64,000 bases of DNA from Sycon ciliatum (lineage: Eukaryota; Porifera; Calcarea; Leucosolenida; Sycettidae). The stretch's first letter is position 1, and the number at the start of each line of letters is the position of its first letter. The stretch spans positions 9,648,290 through 9,712,289 of the forward strand of contig NC_088653.1 of NCBI RefSeq assembly GCF_964019385.1, given 5' to 3'. The position numbers and the translations under genes are program-made. This document shows positions 60,002 to 64,000 of this stretch, in pieces. Under the pieces are notes generated by a model, which saw only the letters and a program-made list of their open reading frames with translations, did not search any database and was not told where the DNA came from.

Positions 60002-60279
60002 GAGCTATGTCGTTGCTGTGTCATCATCTATGTGCCATGCGCTACTTGATGTACCAGCCTGCTTTGCCGGATACCGCCAGCCATGCATCGACCAGGCGCC
60101 AGGCGCGAACTGATGGTGGTGGTGGTGAGAAGGAGAGCTCTGTGCCAGAACTTTGCAGCCTAGAGAGCGTGTGTGGGCAGGCGTGTGTTTACCGCCATAT
60201 TGCCAGGTGTGTCTTTACCACCATATTTATCAACCATGTTGTTCTTGTGTGTATTATATATACGCAGACTTACCTTCAG

Positions 60280-60661
60280 CTGGAGGAATTTTATTCCGAA
60301 GGCCAAGTGGACGCTAACACTCTAGTTGTTCTAGTTAGCGGGGAACAACTTGTTGGGAAGTCGACACTGATCAAGACATTGAGAGAAGAAGGAAACAACG
60401 GCACATCAAACGACTCGAAACGAACCCGAGGCATCCAGATGTCCAACTTCACTGATAATCTTGGTCAGCATTTGCGTATCAAAGATCTCGCTGGGCAGGA
60501 CGCGTTTTCAGCGACACACGACATTTTCTGCCTATCCACATCAGTACCAAGCCTCGGTCTTGCTGTTGTCAATAGTAAATGGGACGAGAAACTGATTACA
60601 ACAAGCATAACCACCACAGTTGGTCGGTTTTTGAGCCGGAGGCCACCATCGGTAACATCAG
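60280..60661 (+). CDS. Host gene exon: Roc GTPase domain, first part
   Basis: A 382-nt exon, acceptor taccttcag, phase 0 in, phase 1 out, donor GTCAGT. It encodes LEEFYSEGQVDANTLVVLVS, then the P-loop GEQLVGKST (GxxxxGKS/T) and the switch II motif DLAGQDAF (DxxGQ). It ends ...RRPPSVTS plus one nucleotide. This is the Roc (Ras of complex proteins) GTPase, which binds GTP and is normally followed by a COR domain. Ankyrin repeats before Roc suggest a DAPK1-like or other ankyrin-ROCO protein. The upstream open frame (60007-60279) belongs to the hammerhead repeat and is not part of the gene. Confidence 0.8.
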
Positions 60662-62691
60662 GTCAGTGCGATATTTTCTCAAATGCATTTTTGTGAAATT
60701 TTGTTTGTGTCTGTTGATCCGTATGTCGGCATGTACTGTAGCAGACATGGAAATTCAGTTGTTTGACCAGGGCCGGCGCCCTCAGCGCGAACAGAACGCT
60801 GCGTGCAGTGCACATGTTGATCCGATACGACCAGCGCTCTGCAGAGCATAAATACATGTGTGTTCCGCTTGTCCATGGCCGCATGGCGAGTGCCCTGGGG
60901 CCGCTAGAAGTGTGACCGGATTTCCATGTCCACGACACTACATGAATGAATGAATGATAGGGGTATGTGTTTGATTCTGTTTACTGGTGCAGGGAGGGCA
61001 CTGTGTGTGTGCATGCAGGTATGTGTGTGTGTGCATGCAGGTGTGTGTGTGTGTGTGTTTATGTGTGTGTGTTATTTATAGTGGTGTGCATGGGTAGTCG
61101 GATACGCATGCAGCCCGTGAGGATCTCGTGTAGACGGGTACAGAATAGTACCTGAAAACCCGAAGTCGCTGATGGCATCATGTACAGTGCACATGTACAA
61201 ATTCATGTAGTACTCTGCATGTCTATCCAGTGTGTAAGGGAAGGAGTGCATTGTGCTGTCACCATGGAAACATTACCCAATAGGGTATCCGTGCTACCCG
61301 TGGAAAACTACCCAAACCCGATCCCTGAAGAAAATGCTACCTGACTCAGCCCTAGATATTCATCTCTCTGTCCATGGTAAATGCCTGTAATAAGTCCTTG
61401 GGTTGAAACATTGGTGAAGGTCGAGCACATGTGCGTCAATATGGGCCCGGGAGCGTATGTGGTCCCGGCGATATTTTGGATACGTGAAATCAGACTGTTT
61501 TTCACATGAACGAACAGTTTTATTCACAAGTGCTGTGCACTACACTGTACACTGTACTAACGAATTGTTACTGCACATCAAGCTGAACATGCACTGCCCC
61601 ATGTACTGGGTCTTTCCTTTTGCCCATGTATGTTCACACGGAGGTGGTCTAGAAAATGAGATAAGAGTGTCGATACATGGCACATGGGCGCGTACAAGGA
61701 TAGTGGACATTATACAAATCTTCAAGTTATTCCGAACTTTCCAGAGTTGGACTTTTCACGCTGTGTGTGTGCAGTGGTTAACAGTTTTACCACACAGAGC
61801 ACTATGGTCTGTGCATAAAGTTATGTACCACTACCAGTCTACTGGACACCCGGACTGTCGTGCTACATGAATCACGTGGCACAAGTCCACAGACTTGTCA
61901 CGTGCACATACATGCAGTCAGGGAAAGTGAGCTTGGTGTTTGAGAAAGCAATTAATTATTTTATTTTAGGGCATGGAATAGTCCCGCCTCATCTTTGCTG
62001 CAACAATGAGTCCACAACTTACAAGTGAGAAACAACAAACAGCTTCTGGATCGAAAATGTTCAGATCCTTTAGTGTGGAGAGCCTTGAATGAAAGAGCCG
62101 TGCCCGTGGTTCAAATATTCTGCTCTCTTCTCCAATTGAGCAACGTCCGAAATAAGCTATGTCCATACCAAAATTGTCTATGCCCGATGGAGCCCAAGAT
62201 GTTCGGAAACATTCAGAGAACTCGCATCTATCTTCTCCATCTCCAGACTTTTCTCCTCAGAGATCTGATAATTAAATCAGCCTGGTCGGCATTGGCTGCT
62301 TCTTCTTCATTTGTCGCAGAAACAGCAGCGCACACTTCTGCCTGGCCTGTGCAGCCACTTCTCCAGTAGATTACCAAGGTTCTCAGCCCGAGACCGAACA
62401 CATGGAGGTCAGGCATGGTTCCATCCTCACTCACGAGATATATATTCGAGGCCGCTCATAACACCCTAGTACGTACTATCGGTCGCCAATTCATTTGAAG
62501 TAGCATGAGCACAATTGCTTTAAAACACTCTTTTGACCAATTTGTTAGCTGCATACTATGATATTGCGGAGAGTGTGTTGCTTAAAATCACCTTTCCTCA
62601 AATCTCAAACCTTTCCTCAAATCTCCTCACCACAAATATAATTATATATATTTTTGTTTGCGTTTCCCATCTCTTATTGTTGCAAATACAG
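60662..62691. other. Intron, (TG)n microsatellite, no gene seen
   Basis: A TG-rich tract at 61001-61072. Other frames are short and unsupported. The flanking exons join in phase without an exon in between. Confidence 0.7.
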
Positions 62692-62918
62692 ACCAGCCGT
62701 TCAATGTCATGATCATTGCGACCTTCCGCGACGAGATCAAGAGAGAGGATCATGGAAAACTTGCTGCAAAGCTTGCCACAAGCTATAGTAGTGTCGAGAA
62801 GGAGTTTGGTGATAAACTCCACTTTCGAGGACGCTTTGCTATCAATGCCACCGTCAATGACGCAGACTTCGATCGCTTGAGAGTAAAACTTTCTGAGGTC
62901 TGCAGAGATATCCTGAGC
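62692..62918 (+). CDS. Host gene exon: Roc GTPase domain, second part
   Basis: A 227-nt exon, acceptor gcaaatacag, donor GTAAGT. It takes one nucleotide from the preceding exon (G+AC = Asp), giving DQPFNVMIIATFRDEIKRED, then KLAAKLATSYSSVEKEFGDK and LRVKLSEVCRDILS, phase 0 out. The VMIIATFRDEI strand and loop occupy the position of the guanine-specificity (G4) region of Roc domains. The NKxD-type motif itself is not canonical. The COR and later domains would lie to the right of the window. Confidence 0.75.
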
Positions 62919-63592
62919 GTAAGTAAAACTGTAAACCAGATTTCAATTACAACTAGTGGAGAAACTAGGGGATAGTAAAGGGATCAGGAAAGATAAAGTG
63001 TGATAGAGAGAGTCAAAGATGGAAAGATGGAGAGAAAGAGGGAGAAGGATAAAGAGATAGATAATGAGAACGAGAAAGAGAAAGAGAAAAAACAAGAGAG
63101 AAGAGAATGAGATAAAGAAAGGCAGAAAGAGATGAAGAGAAAGATGGACAGATCGATGGAGAGAAAGAGTTAGGGAGACAGGGAGTGAGGTGGGAGTTAA
63201 AGAGAGACAGAGATAGAACTGCAATGCACACCAGTGCATTAGACAGAGTTTATAATCATTTGTGGTCATCTGCACTTGCACCTCTCCCGTGAATTGTGCC
63301 ATGGATTTGGTTATGAAAGAACTATTCAAACTGGAAAGCAACCTTATACGATGTTCCAAGAATGACCTTCACAAAATAATGTCCGGCATAGAAAGTGGCA
63401 AGCTGCAGGGATAGTGCCTGGATCATGGCCTGACACGAGGGAAAATATGGATCAGCGAAAGTGATTTTTGGTCCAAGAGCGCGTGGCTGTGAGTCTGATC
63501 TACTCAGCCACCAGGACAAGGTCCTGGGGGTCTGGTGATGTTTTATCTTTTTAGGCAGTTCACTTCCCCGTCTGATCCTTTGAATCATCCAA
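62919..63592. other. Intron with GA-rich tract
   Basis: GA-rich low complexity at 62997-63215. Nothing else recognised. Confidence 0.7.
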
Positions 63593-64000
63593 TTATCCAT
63601 GAGCACTCGGCCGAAGGCTAGAGATAGGCACCCACCAAGCTAGAAACCAGCAGCCAAAGGTGGAGCCATGCATCATAATAAATATGGATATTAAATAACA
63701 AAGCAAGGACCTTATGCAGGATAGCTGCCGAGCCAAGGAGAGCGTTCTTTTGCAATTCAGACATAGAACAGTAGCTGGTGATACCAATTGTGTCAAGATA
63801 TCCTGGCAACTGTTTGGAAACGTGCCCTAAGTCCCAACTACCACAGGAACAATCGGAGTCTCAACTTGCCATAGTCGATGGATTTCGCGAGCAAGAATTT
63901 GATACTTGGCACGTTTCTCAATGTCCTTTTCAACAACGCGTGGATCACCAGGTACAGCAATGTCAATGATCAGGGCCTTCTTGGCAGGTCCATCAACCAG
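63593..64000 (-). mobile_element. LINE RT C-terminal fragment, continues past window edge
   Basis: The minus strand reads KKALIIDIAVPGDPRVVEKD, then EKRAKYQILAREIHRLWQVE and TPIVPVVVGT, a C-terminal segment shared by many animal LINE proteins (IDVAIPGDSRV..KE.EK..KY..L). A stop follows VVVGT, and the expected continuation (LGTVP...LQK.ALLG.A.ILR) is found partly in frame as CKRTLSLARQLSCIRSLLCYL and partly in a shifted frame, so the copy is degenerate. Confidence 0.75.

Larger units (their letters stand above)
59545..60236. repeat. Inverted pair of hammerhead-bearing repeats (retrozyme-like)
   Basis: Arms 59545-59860 and 59922-60236 are inverted copies around a 61-bp centre, highly similar with a few changes and a small indel. 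Each arm contains one full hammerhead. Sequence just outside the left arm (59513-59545) is repeated inverted in the centre (59885-59918). This suggests that the arms derive from tandem units of a small non-coding retroelement. It ends 43 bp before the Roc exon. Confidence 0.8.

Noticed and set aside
60007-60279. Open frame upstream of the Roc exon, in the same reading frame
   Set aside because: It lies in the hammerhead-bearing inverted repeat. The intron acceptor at 60278-60279 and phase agreement with the 57204 exon explain the gene without it.
62025-62434. Overlapping frames on both strands near 62.2 kb
   Set aside because: No recognisable domain and no need for an exon here, since the flanking Roc exons join in phase.
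1-64000. tRNA or rRNA genes
   Set aside because: None seen. The tRNA-Met match at 3895 is the Gypsy primer-binding site.

Overview
The window is repeat-dense DNA from an animal, probably a marine invertebrate such as a sponge or cnidarian relative. The species cannot be fixed from the sequence. The clues are GT-AG introns, a multi-exon ankyrin-Roc (ROCO) gene, and a wide mix of mobile elements: several non-LTR retrotransposons, a chromodomain Gypsy element, BEL/Pao and DIRS-like fossils, Penelope-like elements, foldback DNA elements and a Polinton-like element.

The host component is one plus-strand gene with six recognisable exons: 2319-2417, 26733-26831, 53903-54025, 57204-57272, 60280-60661 and 62692-62918. 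All five exon-exon phases agree. The first two exons each encode exactly one 33-residue ankyrin repeat. The third encodes a last degenerate repeat and a helical linker, and the fourth continues the linker. The last two encode a Roc-type GTPase domain. The gene runs off both window edges. Almost everything else lies in its introns, two of which are 24 and 27 kb long.

Region by region: 1-2203 is a LINE. 2718-11060 is a three-level nest: a foldback-type DNA element interrupted by a minus-strand LINE, which is itself interrupted by a young Gypsy element (3711-8790, identical 183-bp LTRs, target duplication GTGTT). 11.1-15.1 kb holds a MITE and three LINE fragments. 15.6-16.8 kb has LTR-like direct repeats. 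17.5-21.4 kb is a Penelope-like element with a long intact ORF and hammerhead-like cores in its terminal repeats. 22-26.4 kb holds transposase, DIRS-like, LINE, MITE and Penelope fragments. 28497-41009 is the centrepiece described below. 41.9-45.9 kb is a BEL/Pao fossil. 45.9-51 kb is a 37-bp minisatellite in two blocks. 51-56 kb holds long inverted-repeat elements and a GIY-YIG nuclease fragment. 59545-60236 is an inverted pair of hammerhead ribozymes beside the Roc exon. The right edge is a LINE C-terminus.

The centrepiece is a 12.5-kb near-perfect palindrome flanked by a 6-bp target duplication (AATGTG at 28491-28496 and 41010-41015). Each 6.2-kb arm carries the same block read from the tip inward: a TFIIB-like zinc-ribbon protein, a collagen-like fibre protein, a penton-like minor capsid protein, a major capsid protein, a small basic virion protein and part of a packaging ATPase. 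No DNA polymerase, integrase or protease is present. It reads as a snap-back (inverted dimer) form of a Polinton or adintovirus-like element that integrated as a palindrome, with integrase presumably supplied in trans. The arm tips carry DR1-type nuclear-receptor motifs and iteron-like repeats.
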